The notes under the pieces: model-generated
What the model was told of the DNA's origin: nothing
The model's database searches: none
What the model saw: only the letters and a program-made list of their open reading frames with translations
Assembly (NCBI RefSeq): GCF_002831625.1
Contig: NZ_CP025116.1
Location: forward strand, 62,001-126,000
From: Nonlabens sp. MB-3u-79
GTDB taxonomy: Bacteria; Bacteroidota; Bacteroidia; Flavobacteriales; Flavobacteriaceae
Length of the DNA stretch: 64,000 bases
Direction of reading: 5' to 3'
Position numbers and translations under genes: made by a program
Part shown: one piece after another, positions 35,495 to 44,200 of the stretch
Position numbering within the stretch: the first letter of the stretch is position 1
How the letters are laid out: each line of letters begins with the position of its first letter

Positions 35495-36463
35495 TTGGAA
35501 GAAGAAAATAAAGTTTTAGAAGTTGCGAGAAGAACTATTCGCATTGAAGCACAGGCTATTACAGATCTTGTGGATGGTATTGATTCCGCTTTCGCGAAAG
35601 CGGTAGTGCATATACACCACTCAAAAGGCAGAGTTATTATCACTGGAATAGGCAAAAGTGCGATCATAGCCCAGAAAATAGTGGCTACTATGAACTCCAC
35701 AGGCACCCCTGCGATTTTTATGCATGCCGCCGACGCTATTCACGGCGATTTAGGAATCGTACAAACCAATGATGTGGTGATCTGTATTTCAAAAAGTGGA
35801 AATACTCCAGAAATAAAAGTCCTGGTGCCATTGATCAAGAATTTCAATAATAAATTGATTGCGATCACAAGTGAAAGAGAATCCTTTTTAGGGAAAGAAG
35901 CAGACTATGTTCTTCATGCAGCGATCAAAGAAGAAGCTTGCCCTAATGGCCTGGCTCCTACCACCAGCACTACTGTTCAACTGGTTATAGGTGATGCGCT
36001 TGCGGTAAGTTTACTAGAATTAAAAGGCTTTACCGATAAAGATTTTGCGAGGTACCACCCAGGTGGCGCCTTAGGTAAAAAATTATACTTGCGTGTTCAA
36101 GACATCAGCGAGAAAAACAACAAACCAGAAGTACAAGCCACTACCTCTTTAAGAGATGTGATTGTGAATATTACAGAAAATATGCTGGGAATGACAGTAG
36201 TGACTGATCATCATCAAGCTATAGGAATTATTACTGATGGTGATTTAAGACGCATGCTTTCCAGCGGTAAAAATATCGATGATCTAGTGGCAAGAGATAT
36301 TATGAGCAGCCATCCTAAAACTATCACAGCCGATTCTATGGCGGTACAAGCTCGAGAATTGATGGAAGAAAAAAACATCTCTCAATTGATTGCCGTGGAT
36401 GAAAAGGATTGTTATGCTGGAGTGGTTCATATTCATGATTTAATAAGAGAGGGAATCGTATAA
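35495..36463 (+). CDS. KpsF/GutQ-type arabinose-5-phosphate isomerase
   Basis: This 322-residue protein has a SIS domain (about 35-180: IITGIGKSAIIAQKI, then ICISKSGNTPEIK) and two CBS domains (about 205-322, with IGIITDGDLRRML). It converts ribulose 5-phosphate to arabinose 5-phosphate, the first step to KDO. The start is TTG at 35495: the frame closes upstream at 35486 and no ATG occurs near the N-terminus. Residues SAFAKAVV at about 31-38 are encoded by a full palindrome copy at the edge of the SIS domain. tatC follows 1 bp later. Confidence 0.9.
   Translation: MEEENKVLEVARRTIRIEAQAITDLVDGIDSAFAKAVVHIHHSKGRVIITGIGKSAIIAQKIVATMNSTGTPAIFMHAADAIHGDLGIVQTNDVVICISKSGNTPEIKVLVPLIKNFNNKLIAITSERESFLGKEADYVLHAAIKEEACPNGLAPTTSTTVQLVIGDALAVSLLELKGFTDKDFARYHPGGALGKKLYLRVQDISEKNNKPEVQATTSLRDVIVNITENMLGMTVVTDHHQAIGIITDGDLRRMLSSGKNIDDLVARDIMSSHPKTITADSMAVQARELMEEKNISQLIAVDEKDCYAGVVHIHDLIREGIV
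35586..35603. repeat. CCGCTTTCGCGAAAGCGG palindrome, copy 7
   Basis: Full 18-bp form inside the KpsF-like gene, read as AFAKA. Confidence 0.95.
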
Positions 36464-36464
36464 C

Positions 36465-37301
36465 ATGGCTCGTAAAAAAGTAGACCCTAATAAGATGTCA
36501 TTCCTGGACCACGTAGAAGAATTGCGTTGGTCGTTGATACGTTCTATAGTTGGAATTTTAATAGGTGCTGTAATTGCAGGTGTTTTTACAGACTTCATTT
36601 TTGACGTTATCATTTTTGGACCGAAGAGAGGTACTTTTATCACCTATGAATTCTTTTGTGACTTTGGGAAGTATTTCGGAATTGTAAGTGATTTTTGCAA
36701 TCCAGATTTTAATTTCAAAGTCCAATCTAGAGAGATGTCTGATGAGTTTTCTACTCATATTTGGACCTCCATTTTAGTAGGTTTTGTAGTTGCTTTTCCA
36801 TGGGTATTGTATCAAGTATGGAGGTTTATATCACCAGGTTTAAAATCGACAGAAAAAAAGTACAGCAGCGGTTTTATCATTGTATGTTCTCTGTTATTTT
36901 TTATTGGGGTAACCTTTGGGTATTTTGTTATTGCTCCTTTATCGGTTCACTTTATGATGACGTATAACTTAAGTCCAGAAATATCGACAGAACCTAGTTT
37001 ATCCAGTTATATAGGCTATATCAGAGCCTCCATTTTAGCTTCTGGATTGCTTTTTGAATTGCCTGTCATCATCTATTTCTTGACTAAAATAGGTCTTGCT
37101 ACACCAGAAGGACTAAGAAAAAACAGGAAGTTTGCCTTAGTCATCGTACTGATTGTAGCCGCCGTTATCACACCGCCAGATATTGCTAGTCAAATAATAG
37201 TTGCTATACCTGTGTTAATTTTATACGAAGTGAGTATTTTCATCTCTAAATTTGTCCTTTACCGACAGAAAAGAAGAAAAAGAAAATTAGCTAAGTTATA
37301 A
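36465..37301 (+). CDS. tatC: Twin-arginine translocase subunit TatC
   Basis: This 278-residue inner-membrane protein has six transmembrane helices and the TatC start motif MSFLDHVEELRWSLIRS plus FPWVLYQVWRFISPGL in the second third, both in the signal-peptide binding region. It holds folded twin-arginine proteins for export. There is a larger-than-usual first periplasmic loop (about 45-90) with paired cysteines at 62 and 78. It lies between the KpsF-like gene and the AhpD-like gene with gaps of 1 and 3 bp. Confidence 0.95.
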   Translation: MARKKVDPNKMSFLDHVEELRWSLIRSIVGILIGAVIAGVFTDFIFDVIIFGPKRGTFITYEFFCDFGKYFGIVSDFCNPDFNFKVQSREMSDEFSTHIWTSILVGFVVAFPWVLYQVWRFISPGLKSTEKKYSSGFIIVCSLLFFIGVTFGYFVIAPLSVHFMMTYNLSPEISTEPSLSSYIGYIRASILASGLLFELPVIIYFLTKIGLATPEGLRKNRKFALVIVLIVAAVITPPDIASQIIVAIPVLILYEVSIFISKFVLYRQKRRKRKLAKL

Positions 37302-37304
37302 GTT

Positions 37305-37661
37305 ATGAGTAATCAAGTAGAAGAATTCAATGCGTATCGCGCAAAAATGAACGATGCCATTCTCGACGACAACAATAAAATCATCAAACGCATCTTCAAT
37401 ATAGATACCAATGCTTTTACAGCAGGTAGATTAGATAAGAAAACCAAAGAACTTTTAGGTCTTGTTGCTAGTACGGTGTTGAGATGTGATGACTGTGTCA
37501 AATACCACTTAGAAGCCAGCCATAAAGAAGGTATTTCTAAGGAAGAAGTTGTAGAAGCCCTTTCCATCGCTACATTAGTGGGTGGAACGATTGTGATACC
37601 TCATCTGCGCCGTGCATATGAATATTGGGATGCTATAGAGCAGCATGCTGCCAGTAAATAA
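37305..37661 (+). CDS. Carboxymuconolactone decarboxylase / AhpD-like protein
   Basis: This 118-residue all-helical protein carries the AhpD redox motif C-D-D-C in LRCDDCVKYHLEAS, with the conserved His three residues on, and the C-terminal GGTIVIPHLRRAYEYWD. It probably acts as a small thiol-disulfide antioxidant protein; the 'decarboxylase' family name reflects fold only. It is the last gene of the kpsF-tatC unit and ends 20 bp before the repeat array. Confidence 0.88.
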   Translation: MSNQVEEFNAYRAKMNDAILDDNNKIIKRIFNIDTNAFTAGRLDKKTKELLGLVASTVLRCDDCVKYHLEASHKEGISKEEVVEALSIATLVGGTIVIPHLRRAYEYWDAIEQHAASK

Positions 37662-37680
37662 TCCTAGGAATTTATTATTA

Positions 37681-38680
37681 GCTGGAATCAGTCTCAGTCT
37701 CCAGTAGGCAGTAGGCAGGTTGATTTGTGAGCGAGCTCACAAATTTGAGTAGGCAGTATTTTATAATGGTAGCTTTGGAAATTATTTTCCGCACTTGATG
37801 CCGAATCCTTTACAATTCCCGAGAGTTGTTTAACGAGTTCTTCCCCTTTCTTGCATCCGACGAGTGCTAGGAGAGTAATGCATAATGTCTGCAGGATAAT
37901 AGGGCAATAAAAGAAAGAGCAACGCGATTCAAACCTATTTTCCTCCTTCTTGCATCCGACGAGTGCAACGAGAGGAATGCATAATGTCCGCAGGACAAAG
38001 GGGCATACTGGAATCAGTCTCAGTTTTCAGTAGGCAGTAGGCAGGTTGATTTGTGAGCGAGCTCACAAATTTGAGTAGGCAGTATTTTATAATGGTAGCT
38101 TTAGAAATTATTTTCCGCACTTGATGCCGAATCCTTTACAATTCCCGAGAATTTTTAACGAGTTCTTCCCCCTTCTTGCATCCGACGAGTGCAACGAGAG
38201 GAATGCATAATGTCCGCAGGACAAAGGGGCCTGCTGGAATCAGTCTCAGTTTTCAGTAGGCAGTAGGCAGGTTGATTTGTGAGCGAGCTCACAAATTTGA
38301 GTAGGCAGTATTTTATAATTGTAACTTTGGAAATTATTTTCCGCACTTGATGCAGAATCACTTACAGTTCCCGAGAGTTTTTTGAAGAGTTTTTCCCTTC
38401 TTGCATCCGACGAGTGCTAGGAGAGGAATGCATCATGATCGCAGGACAATGGGGCCTGCTGGAATCAGTCTCAGTTTTCAGTAGGCAGTAGGCAGGTTGA
38501 TTTGTGAGCGAGCTCACAAATTTGAGTAGGCAGTATTTTATAATTGTAGCTTTGGAAATTATTTTCCGCACTTGATGCCGAATCCTTTACAATTCCCGAG
38601 AGTTGTTTAACGAGTTCTTCCCCCTTCTTGCATCCGACGAGTGCTAGGAGAGGAATGCATAATGTCTGCAGGATAATGGG
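37681..38680. repeat. Tandem array of about 225-bp repeat units
   Basis: Four units start with TGGAATCAGTCTCAG at 37683, 38009, 38235 and 38460 (spacings 326, 226, 225). The first interval is longer because an extra partial unit (about 37890-38006) sits in it. Each unit contains TAGGCAGTAGGCAGG, the hairpin TTTGTGAGC-GA-GCTCACAAA, a TTCCGCACTTGATGC element also present at 12.5 kb, and TTGCATCCGACGAGTGC. The region holds no gene; the 61-69 codon minus-strand frames in it are repeat copies of each other. It separates two convergent operons. Confidence 0.95.
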
Positions 38681-38682
38681 GA

Positions 38683-39750
38683 TTAAGAATCATAAACCTC
38701 CAAAAGCCTCTCCACATAACGATCACTGCCGTAATGCTGCAGCACATGTTCATGGAATTGAAGGGCATAACGATCTCTTAATTCGCGATTTGACATTAGT
38801 TCTTCTAAAGCTGATGCTAGAAGCTCCGGATTTTCTGGAGGAACAACGAGTCCGCAATCAGCTACTACTTCTTTACAAGCGCCTACATCGGTAACTACGA
38901 CTGGCAAAGAACACAACCCATATTCTAATAAGGCGACCGGCAATCCTTCTGACTTAGAAGAGAGCACTCCTATATCACAGGCATTAAGAACGGCTGTTAC
39001 ATCAGGTCGTGATCCCAATAGGAAAACACGACTTGCAAGAGCTGGCTTTTGTATGTGACGCTTCAATTCATTGGAATAGGCATCCTGAAAATCCTGACCG
39101 CAGAGGTGTAAGGTCCATTCGTGATATTCTGACGCTAGCCTCTCAAAAGCTTGAAGCAAATGCAGGTGGTCTTTCTGTTCCCTTAAGTTGGCAAGACATA
39201 CGATGCGCTTTCCTTCTGTTCCACCCAGCGGACTCAAAAGCGGAACCGTCGGAACTTTTACAGCAAAGTTCTCTAAGTACAGCACCTTTTTACATTTCAG
39301 CTCCTTCTCTGCCCAAGTTTTTAATCGCTTGTTGACGCTTATTATTTGGTCAAAAAAGACAGAAATCAACTTCCATATTTTGTCAGGCCTTTGATCTAAT
39401 TGGTCAGCCTTACCATAATGGTCGTGCCAAATCAGTTTAGGTGGGTTCTTCAAGAAAACTAAAGCAAGTACCGCTATATAAGCAGAAGTGCTGTGCGCAT
39501 GAACTACTTCTATTTGATGCTGTTGTATATAAGTCCTCAATTTAAAAACAGCACGCCATCCTATCTTGCCTTTCTTATTTAAAAAAAGATAGGCTACCTC
39601 TGGGGCAATTGCTTTTTGAAGCAAGCCTTCTTTTCTAGTCACACAAAGATGGGAGTCGTGACCTTCTTGAGTGAGCACATTAGCAATATTCACCGCCATA
39701 CGTTCTGCGCCACCGGCTTCTAGACTGTCTATGATTTGAAGCAGTTTCAT
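38683..39750 (-). CDS. Glycosyltransferase family 4 protein
   Basis: This 355-residue GT-B protein has the N-terminal glycine loop SLEAGGAERMAVN and the C-terminal donor site LGSRPDVTAVLNACDIGVLSSKSEG (ending GLPVALLEYG), the usual E-x7-E type. It would add a sugar to a lipid-linked polysaccharide intermediate on the cytoplasmic side. It is the last gene of the surface-polysaccharide locus, overlapping the upstream gene by 4 bp and bordering the repeat array. Confidence 0.88.
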   Translation of the reverse strand: MKLLQIIDSLEAGGAERMAVNIANVLTQEGHDSHLCVTRKEGLLQKAIAPEVAYLFLNKKGKIGWRAVFKLRTYIQQHQIEVVHAHSTSAYIAVLALVFLKNPPKLIWHDHYGKADQLDQRPDKIWKLISVFFDQIISVNKRLKTWAEKELKCKKVLYLENFAVKVPTVPLLSPLGGTEGKRIVCLANLREQKDHLHLLQAFERLASEYHEWTLHLCGQDFQDAYSNELKRHIQKPALASRVFLLGSRPDVTAVLNACDIGVLSSKSEGLPVALLEYGLCSLPVVVTDVGACKEVVADCGLVVPPENPELLASALEELMSNRELRDRYALQFHEHVLQHYGSDRYVERLLEVYDS

Positions 39751-41117
39751 TTCTTAGGGGCTTTTGATGGATGCGTTTCTTTTAAAAGCAAAGCAATTTC
39801 TCTTTCAAAATCATCTAAGGTGTATTGTTGCGACCATGCCGCGGCAGCTTGTGACACCTGCTGTAAGAATTCTGGATGTTTTAGGTATTCTTCCGCTAGT
39901 GTTCCTGCTTGTGATATGTCATTGATCAAGATACCTCGCTGAGTGGAATCCATACCTTTGCCTAGCTCTGATGGGTTGGTTTCTTCATTCTGTAATCGTT
40001 CTCGACTATCGCTCGAACTGACATCGAAACCTTTCCCTAGCCCTAAAGGGTAGGTTTCTTTATTCTGTAATCGTTCTCGACTATCGCTCGAACTGGCATC
40101 GAGAGCTTTCCCTAGCCCTAAAGGGTAGGTTTGTTTATCTGCATTGGAAGTTGGAAGTTGAAAGTTGGACGTTGCTATACCCAGCATCCAATGGACGCAG
40201 CTCACTTTACTTGCCACTGGAATACAACCCCAAAACATGGCCTCAGCAACGGCTTTGGGCCAACCTTCACTTTTTGATAATAGAAAAGAGAAATGTGCCT
40301 TTTTATAGGCTTGAGTAACGATGCTGTTCTCCACATTACCGTGCAAGCTGATGTGATCTTCTAATCCAGCTGCTTTTACACGGTTTTCTATGACTGCTTT
40401 CAAAGGACCATCACCGTAATAATCTAAAGAAATAGCAATTCCGTTAGCCCGTAATTCTTTTATGAGTTCAAAAACTTCTAATGGTCTTTTATTGGCTCCC
40501 ATGGTTCCCACAAAAACTGCTTTATAAGGTCCATTCCAATTCCTATTGGCAACAGGCTGAATCTGATTCCTGCGGTAAGTAGCTGTAAAGAAGGCTTGGA
40601 TATTTTTAGTTTGACCGGGCCAGTCTCCATAGACCAACACCTTTATATTTTTAGAGAGAAAGGTATTGGAAAGTAGTTTCTTTTGCCATCTATAAGCCAT
40701 GGGTTGTAGCGCTTGAGGATCAAAATTACCGGCATATTTAACGGTCTTCCTTTTACTAGGGAATAAGATTTGTACCATACTAGCCAGTAAAGCTAAATTT
40801 CCTGGGCATCTTAAATGTATATGATCCGCTTTCGCGAAAGCAAAACACAAAACTATGAATTGATAGGGTATACTAAGAAAAGAAAATATGGCTGAAAATA
40901 GGCTGTGAAATTCAAGACGTCTGACACTTTTTATTTCAAAATCTTGGCGATCGAAAGCTTTAGTGAGCAAGGAACGATGGTACCTAGTCGGACAAACGTA
41001 TGTGGTTGAAGTCGCGTATTTCATCCAAATATTCATTTCCTTAACGTATGGCGCATAGGCCACGTTCTCCTTATTTTTAAAAAGAATAGGTGCGTCAGAT
41101 ATGATGAGCAGCTTCAT
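39747..41117 (-). CDS. GT-B glycosyltransferase with an in-frame repeat-derived insert
   Basis: This 456-residue protein is a family 4-type glycosyltransferase with AVFVGTMGANKRPLEVFELI and the donor site FLLSKSEGWPKAVAEAMFWG. Between the catalytic core (ending VSCVHWMLG) and the closing helices (RGILINDISQAG) sits about 75 residues of repeat-derived sequence: SNFQLPTSN, then three copies of a 25-residue unit containing SSSDSRERLQN and LGLGKG. The frame is preserved because the unit is exactly 75 bp. AFAKADHIHL near residue 92 is palindrome-encoded. Without the insert, length would be normal for the family. Confidence 0.85.
   Translation of the reverse strand: MKLLIISDAPILFKNKENVAYAPYVKEMNIWMKYATSTTYVCPTRYHRSLLTKAFDRQDFEIKSVRRLEFHSLFSAIFSFLSIPYQFIVLCFAFAKADHIHLRCPGNLALLASMVQILFPSKRKTVKYAGNFDPQALQPMAYRWQKKLLSNTFLSKNIKVLVYGDWPGQTKNIQAFFTATYRRNQIQPVANRNWNGPYKAVFVGTMGANKRPLEVFELIKELRANGIAISLDYYGDGPLKAVIENRVKAAGLEDHISLHGNVENSIVTQAYKKAHFSFLLSKSEGWPKAVAEAMFWGCIPVASKVSCVHWMLGIATSNFQLPTSNADKQTYPLGLGKALDASSSDSRERLQNKETYPLGLGKGFDVSSSDSRERLQNEETNPSELGKGMDSTQRGILINDISQAGTLAEEYLKHPEFLQQVSQAAAAWSQQYTLDDFEREIALLLKETHPSKAPKK
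39956..40135. repeat. 75-bp tandem repeat, about 2.5 units, inside a glycosyltransferase gene
   Basis: CTTTSCCTAG starts at 39956, 40031 and 40106 (exact 75-bp period). TCGTTCTCGACTATCGCTCG recurs at 39996 and 40071. Units two and three contain CCCTAAAGGG (40041, 40116), shared with 12487. Confidence 0.95.
40826..40841. repeat. CTTTCGCGAAAG palindrome, copy 8
   Basis: 16-bp form inside the glycosyltransferase gene, read as AFAKA. Confidence 0.95.
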
Positions 41118-41662
41118 AAAATATAATCGGCTGAGTCATTATTACTAACCTTAACCGCTGGAACTCCTACTACCGTAGTTCCAGCTGCAACATCTGTAAC
41201 AACAAGACTATTTGCACCTATAACAGCTTTGTCGCCTATGTTAATTTTTCCTGCTACTGTTGCATTTGCTCCTATGTACACATAATCTCCTATAACTGGA
41301 ATACCGCGTTTATCTCCACGACCACTTACTCCAATGGTAACTCCTTGCGATATATTGCAATTTTTTCCAATGATGGCTCCTGCATTAATGATGATTCCAG
41401 AATGATGACCTATATAAAACCCCTCTCCTATGGTGGCACTGTAAGGGATTGTAATTCCTGTAAGCACTTCAATACCCTTTAACTTGAGCACTCCTATTCC
41501 TAATATAGGCCATTTTAAAATCTTAGGTAATGAAGATGTATAAATCCAGTTAAAGAAGCGGTACTGCAATAAGGCCCACAAGCCTTGCTGTGTGAGCAGC
41601 ATGATAATGGCAGGTTTCCCACTATAATCGGTATATCTTTTTATGTCTTTAGAAAACTTCAT
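41114..41662 (-). CDS. Serine acetyltransferase-like hexapeptide acyltransferase
   Basis: This 182-residue protein has a short helical N-terminus and a left-handed beta-helix of hexapeptide repeats (for example IGHHSGIIINAGAIIGKNC, then VIGDYVYIGANATV). The catalytic His is likely in IGHHSG. In this position between glycosyltransferase genes it more likely acetylates a sugar than serine. It overlaps its neighbours by 4 bp and 1 bp. Confidence 0.85.
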   Translation of the reverse strand: MKFSKDIKRYTDYSGKPAIIMLLTQQGLWALLQYRFFNWIYTSSLPKILKWPILGIGVLKLKGIEVLTGITIPYSATIGEGFYIGHHSGIIINAGAIIGKNCNISQGVTIGVSGRGDKRGIPVIGDYVYIGANATVAGKINIGDKAVIGANSLVVTDVAAGTTVVGVPAVKVSNNDSADYIL

Positions 41663-42729
41663 TATTTAGGTTTATTGAAGAGTAAACTGATAATTCCTAC
41701 ACTTCTTCCTATTGCTTCAGTAAAGGCTTCTTTGCGTTCCCGAGTAGTAAAGATATTGAGAAATCTAATAGCAGTAAGCAATAGGGTGATTTGATACCAT
41801 TTTAATTTATTTTTAAAAGAAGGTTTAGGATGTCTTACTCTCCATACGTACCAGCCGTTGCGCACCACCATTTTTCCATAAGCATACTTATTCGGTCTTC
41901 CTGCCGCATCGTGATGGTGTTCTAATTGTGCGGCCGTATTGACATATAAATCTCCTATATGTGATAATCGCAGTGTGAAATCTGCATCCTCATATAAGCC
42001 ATATCCTTCAAAATATTCTGAAAATTTATGCTCTTTTAATACGGATAAGGGAAAACTAGACACACCTCCCATCAATTGTTCCACTTGATATATTTTACCT
42101 GAGGGCGGTAAGAAACTAACTGATCTACCATGTCCAAATTCCGGATAAACGGCTGGAGGGGTTTGTTGTGCGAGACCTAATTTTCTCCTCAGTATATACC
42201 GGCTGCTTTCTTTACGACGGTAACCATCATAGTAGAAATAATTAAGGTCGTTTTTATCTTCTGTTTCTGTTGGCTCCCAAGAAACTTCATTGGTAATGTA
42301 GCCACCAACTCCTATAGCATTTGGGAATTGCGTATAGGTATCTATTAATTGCTTAAAATAATCTGGATCAAGTAGGGTATCGTCGTCTAGAAAAGCAACA
42401 ATATCTATATCGCTACCTACTCTTTCAATTCCGTAATTGCGTTGTTTGGTCAAGCCGCGATGTTCTGCTGGCACTTGGAAATATCTTAATTTTGAACTTG
42501 AACTTGAACTTGAACTTGAATGGAGAGTGGAACTATCCAACTCTGAACTCTGAATTCTGAACTCTGAACTATCTTGAAATAACAACTCCGTTTTATCATC
42601 AGTAGAACCATCAATAATCAACACCTCATCGGGCACTTGAGATTGTGACATCACAGATTTCAGCAACCTGGATAAGGGTTCTGGTCTCATGTAGGTACAA
42701 ACAATAAGGCTTAGTTTACACTTTTGCAT
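41662..42729 (-). CDS. GT2 glycosyltransferase with a hexamer-encoded serine run
   Basis: This 355-residue family 2 enzyme has a normal GT-A start (SLIVCTYMRPEPLSRLL, then LIIDGSTDDKTELL) and the metal motif FLDDDTLLDPDYF. Between the second and third strands lies about 30 residues of low complexity (EFRIQSSEL, then nine serines before KLRY). It is encoded by GAACTCT-like heptamers and the TTCAAG hexamer of the 97-bp array. The following PAEHRGLTKQRNYGI resumes normal family sequence. The insert sits where GT2 enzymes have a surface loop. No DNA frame is disturbed. Confidence 0.85.
   Translation of the reverse strand: MQKCKLSLIVCTYMRPEPLSRLLKSVMSQSQVPDEVLIIDGSTDDKTELLFQDSSEFRIQSSELDSSTLHSSSSSSSSSKLRYFQVPAEHRGLTKQRNYGIERVGSDIDIVAFLDDDTLLDPDYFKQLIDTYTQFPNAIGVGGYITNEVSWEPTETEDKNDLNYFYYDGYRRKESSRYILRRKLGLAQQTPPAVYPEFGHGRSVSFLPPSGKIYQVEQLMGGVSSFPLSVLKEHKFSEYFEGYGLYEDADFTLRLSHIGDLYVNTAAQLEHHHDAAGRPNKYAYGKMVVRNGWYVWRVRHPKPSFKNKLKWYQITLLLTAIRFLNIFTTRERKEAFTEAIGRSVGIISLLFNKPK
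42490..42582. repeat. TTCAAG hexamer run and GAACTCT heptamers inside a GT2 gene
   Basis: On the plus strand, TTGAAC-type hexamers repeat about four and a half times (42490-42520), then about four GAACTCT/GAATTCT units (42540-42575). The hexamer is the one found in the 12.7-13.7 kb array and at 49111. Confidence 0.9.
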
Positions 42730-44200
42730 CTGGAGCTAATTTTTGAGACCAATACATACTTTTATTCCAAGCCTTTTTAAAATATTTATAATAAGATATA
42801 GGATTCTTAATAGAATAATCCTTGTAAAACTTGATGAACAAAGTGACTTTGTATCCTAATAATTGTTTGGCAGTATAATTCTTCTTACGATGGTACATGA
42901 TTTGCGGTGAAGGCTTCGGTTGAACCTCGTCTTCTTGCCACGGAAAAAGATGTGGTTTTCTAAATCCACCTACAGGCGCTTTTAAATGCAACAACTGTAT
43001 TTGAGGAGCATAAATCACATCATAGCCAGCTTGACGTATTTGCATGCCATAATCTACATCTTCTCCATAACCGTGTTCCAGAGCCATATCAAATTTACAT
43101 CGCTCTACTATTTCTCTATGAACAATAGAACAGCCTGAGCCGAAAGATTCCCATTGCTTAAATGTATGCTGTCTTTCTTGTTCCCCTTTTTGCAAACAAG
43201 AAAAGGTAATGCACTTCTCTTTACGTTCATTAATGAAGCCTAGTATTTTATCAGAAAAATCATCTTGAACACGCAGGTCGTCATCAAATAACAATATCCA
43301 GCTGGCATTGCTTAGCGATATTGCTCTGTTGCGAGCACGACAGGCTCCCGTAATAGAAGTGAATTCGTGAATAATTTCAAAGTGCCATCGCTTTTCTTCC
43401 ATAAAGTCTAATGCACTTGTTGCGTTGATATCAGCATTTTGTTCGATGATAATGAGCTTATTAGGTGTGAACCTTTGCTCATTTAAATCTTCCATCACCT
43501 GTTTTAAATAATTAGGTCTACCCATAGTAGGAATTACTACATCGTAATCAAAATTTATAGTTGTATCAACTTCTCTATTTTTTTGCAACTCCTGAATCTG
43601 AATTTTCAAGTGTTTCTTTTTGTAAAAAAGCGCTTTAATAAAAGAGCTTATAGGAAATCGCTTCTCATACCACAAATGACACAAGAATAAAATAAAAACC
43701 CAGCTAGTTTTATAATGCTGCTTTACAAACCTATAAAGGTCTTTCTCTTTAAACTCTTCATTTTGAATGGCTGTAGGAATTTGATAATTTAAAACACCTA
43801 AAGGTCTGGACAATCTACCAATGGAATTTAACCAGTATAAATAGTTCTTTACCGAAGAATGAGTAGCTATAGTCATGTGAACTAGCTTTGCATGTACGCA
43901 CACAATCGCTGTCCCTTTTAGCCAAGTCGGATACCTAACTTTTTTATTGATATTTAAAAAAGGTCCATCCTCTACATATCCAAAATCTTCATGTGTATGG
44001 TTGTAATTAGAAAAGAAATAGGCCTGGTGATTTAATTCTTGTAAAGCTTTTTTGAATGTATCAATGTCTGCTGTTTTCTCATGAACCAACAAATAATCAT
44101 CAGGATTTGATTGAGCACATTTATAAATGGCCTCCACTATTGGTAGACCTTCATAACCCCTAGTAATGGCCATGCCGTTATGATAAAGCAGGTAAATCAT
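42716..44200 (-). CDS. GT2 glycosyltransferase with extra N-terminal domain
   Basis: I use the ATG at 44200 (MIYLLYHNGMAI, 494 residues), which gives an ATGA overlap with the upstream stop; the longer frame begins at a TTG. Residues 1-200 form an uncharacterised domain. Residues about 215-430 are a family 2 glycosyltransferase with VIPTMGRPNYLKQV, the metal motif LLFDDDLRVQDDF and the acceptor-side HGYGEDVDYGMQIRQAGY. The N-terminal domain is unusual for the family and I do not recognise it. Confidence 0.82.
   Translation of the reverse strand: MIYLLYHNGMAITRGYEGLPIVEAIYKCAQSNPDDYLLVHEKTADIDTFKKALQELNHQAYFFSNYNHTHEDFGYVEDGPFLNINKKVRYPTWLKGTAIVCVHAKLVHMTIATHSSVKNYLYWLNSIGRLSRPLGVLNYQIPTAIQNEEFKEKDLYRFVKQHYKTSWVFILFLCHLWYEKRFPISSFIKALFYKKKHLKIQIQELQKNREVDTTINFDYDVVIPTMGRPNYLKQVMEDLNEQRFTPNKLIIIEQNADINATSALDFMEEKRWHFEIIHEFTSITGACRARNRAISLSNASWILLFDDDLRVQDDFSDKILGFINERKEKCITFSCLQKGEQERQHTFKQWESFGSGCSIVHREIVERCKFDMALEHGYGEDVDYGMQIRQAGYDVIYAPQIQLLHLKAPVGGFRKPHLFPWQEDEVQPKPSPQIMYHRKKNYTAKQLLGYKVTLFIKFYKDYSIKNPISYYKYFKKAWNKSMYWSQKLAPDAKV

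Noticed and set aside
37935..38571. Three similar 61-69 codon minus-strand frames
   Set aside because: They are copies of the 225-bp repeat read in the same frame; no independent coding signal.
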